DNA from: Symbiodinium natans
Taxonomy: Eukaryota; Sar; Dinophyceae; Suessiales; Symbiodiniaceae
Assembly (NCBI GenBank): GCA_905221605.1
Contig: CAJNDS010001011.1
Coordinates: forward strand, 1-41,955
Reading direction: 5' to 3'
Length of the DNA stretch: 41,955 nucleotides
Positions 41,879 to 41,955 of the stretch are shown in pieces (position 1 is the first letter of the stretch; every line of letters begins with the position of its first letter). Under the pieces are notes generated by a model. The model worked only from the letters and a program-made list of their open reading frames with translations. It was not told the origin of the DNA and searched no databases. The translations under genes and the position numbers were made by a program.

Positions 41879-41955
41879 TTGCTGCTGTTGCTGCTGTTGG
41901 TGCTGTTGCTGCTTTTGCTGCTGTTGCTGTTGCTGCTGTTGCTGCTGCTGCTGGC
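41879..41955. repeat. TTGCTGCTG microsatellite, right flank of the LINE
   Basis: Copies of TTGCTGCTG with scattered variants (TTGGTGCTG, TTTTGCTG) continue to the window edge. It is the same 9-bp unit as at 23,140-23,307, so both arrays are best read as one target array split by the element. Confidence 0.9.

Overview
The window looks like repeat-dense nuclear DNA of a dinoflagellate, most likely of the Symbiodinium group. The grounds are very long intron-free retroelement ORFs, an APE/RT protein of the style I associate with Symbiodiniaceae LINEs, a Ty1/copia-type polyprotein with extra enzyme domains, and long CTG/TTG microsatellites. I see no host housekeeping gene, rRNA, tRNA or CRISPR array. 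The organism call is inference; no database was searched.

Region 1 (about 1-22,400, minus strand) is one very large Ty1/copia-like retroelement that runs off the left edge. In its own 5'->3' direction (right to left) it has a leader, a 1,707-aa Gag-like ORF (coiled coil, RING-like zinc cluster, capsid-like segment, two CCCH fingers), and a 2,912-aa Pol ORF. Pol carries a retropepsin DSG site, a cytosine-methyltransferase-like segment, an integrase, a 2OG-Fe(II)-oxygenase-like segment and the start of the RT. A 297-aa frame with the YVDD box follows, then three more large frames of unknown function and a partial frame with a zinc cluster. Neighbouring frames abut or overlap at six junctions as if one long polyprotein had been cut by frameshifts; one is explained by an 11-bp tandem duplication. 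The region is densely and strand-specifically peppered with the pentamer GATAG (CTATC on +), also in the untranslated leader.

Region 2 (about 22,400-23,307) has three degenerate tandem repeats and a 300-bp GTC/GTT/CTG microsatellite that ends in a regular 9-bp TTGCTGCTG array.

Region 3 (23,308-41,878, plus strand) is an 18.6-kb LINE-like element. It starts directly at the TTGCTGCTG array and ends in a stem-loop plus (GAAAT)4, after which the same kind of TTGCTGCTG array resumes. The first ORF encodes AP-endonuclease, reverse transcriptase, zinc fingers and a truncated ubiquitin-protease-like domain. Downstream, on the same strand, lie further ORFs: a basic protein, a small Cys/His protein, a gene broken into three frames, a dual-specificity-phosphatase-like protein, a Pro-rich protein, and four tandem copies of an unknown helical protein family, two of them interrupted by an in-frame TAG.

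The most unusual signal is a family of 24 short hairpins found only in Region 3. All share a core near GAGTGAGGTCNCCTCCT, with an inner GAGG/CCTC stem, but each is enclosed by a different self-complementary pair of arms (3-13 bp). They bracket nearly every ORF, often supply the stop codon, lie in frame inside the LINE ORF, cut off its protease domain, and at 32.3 kb separate two frames of one protein. They look like a mobile or processing-related RNA hairpin that I do not recognise from any described family.
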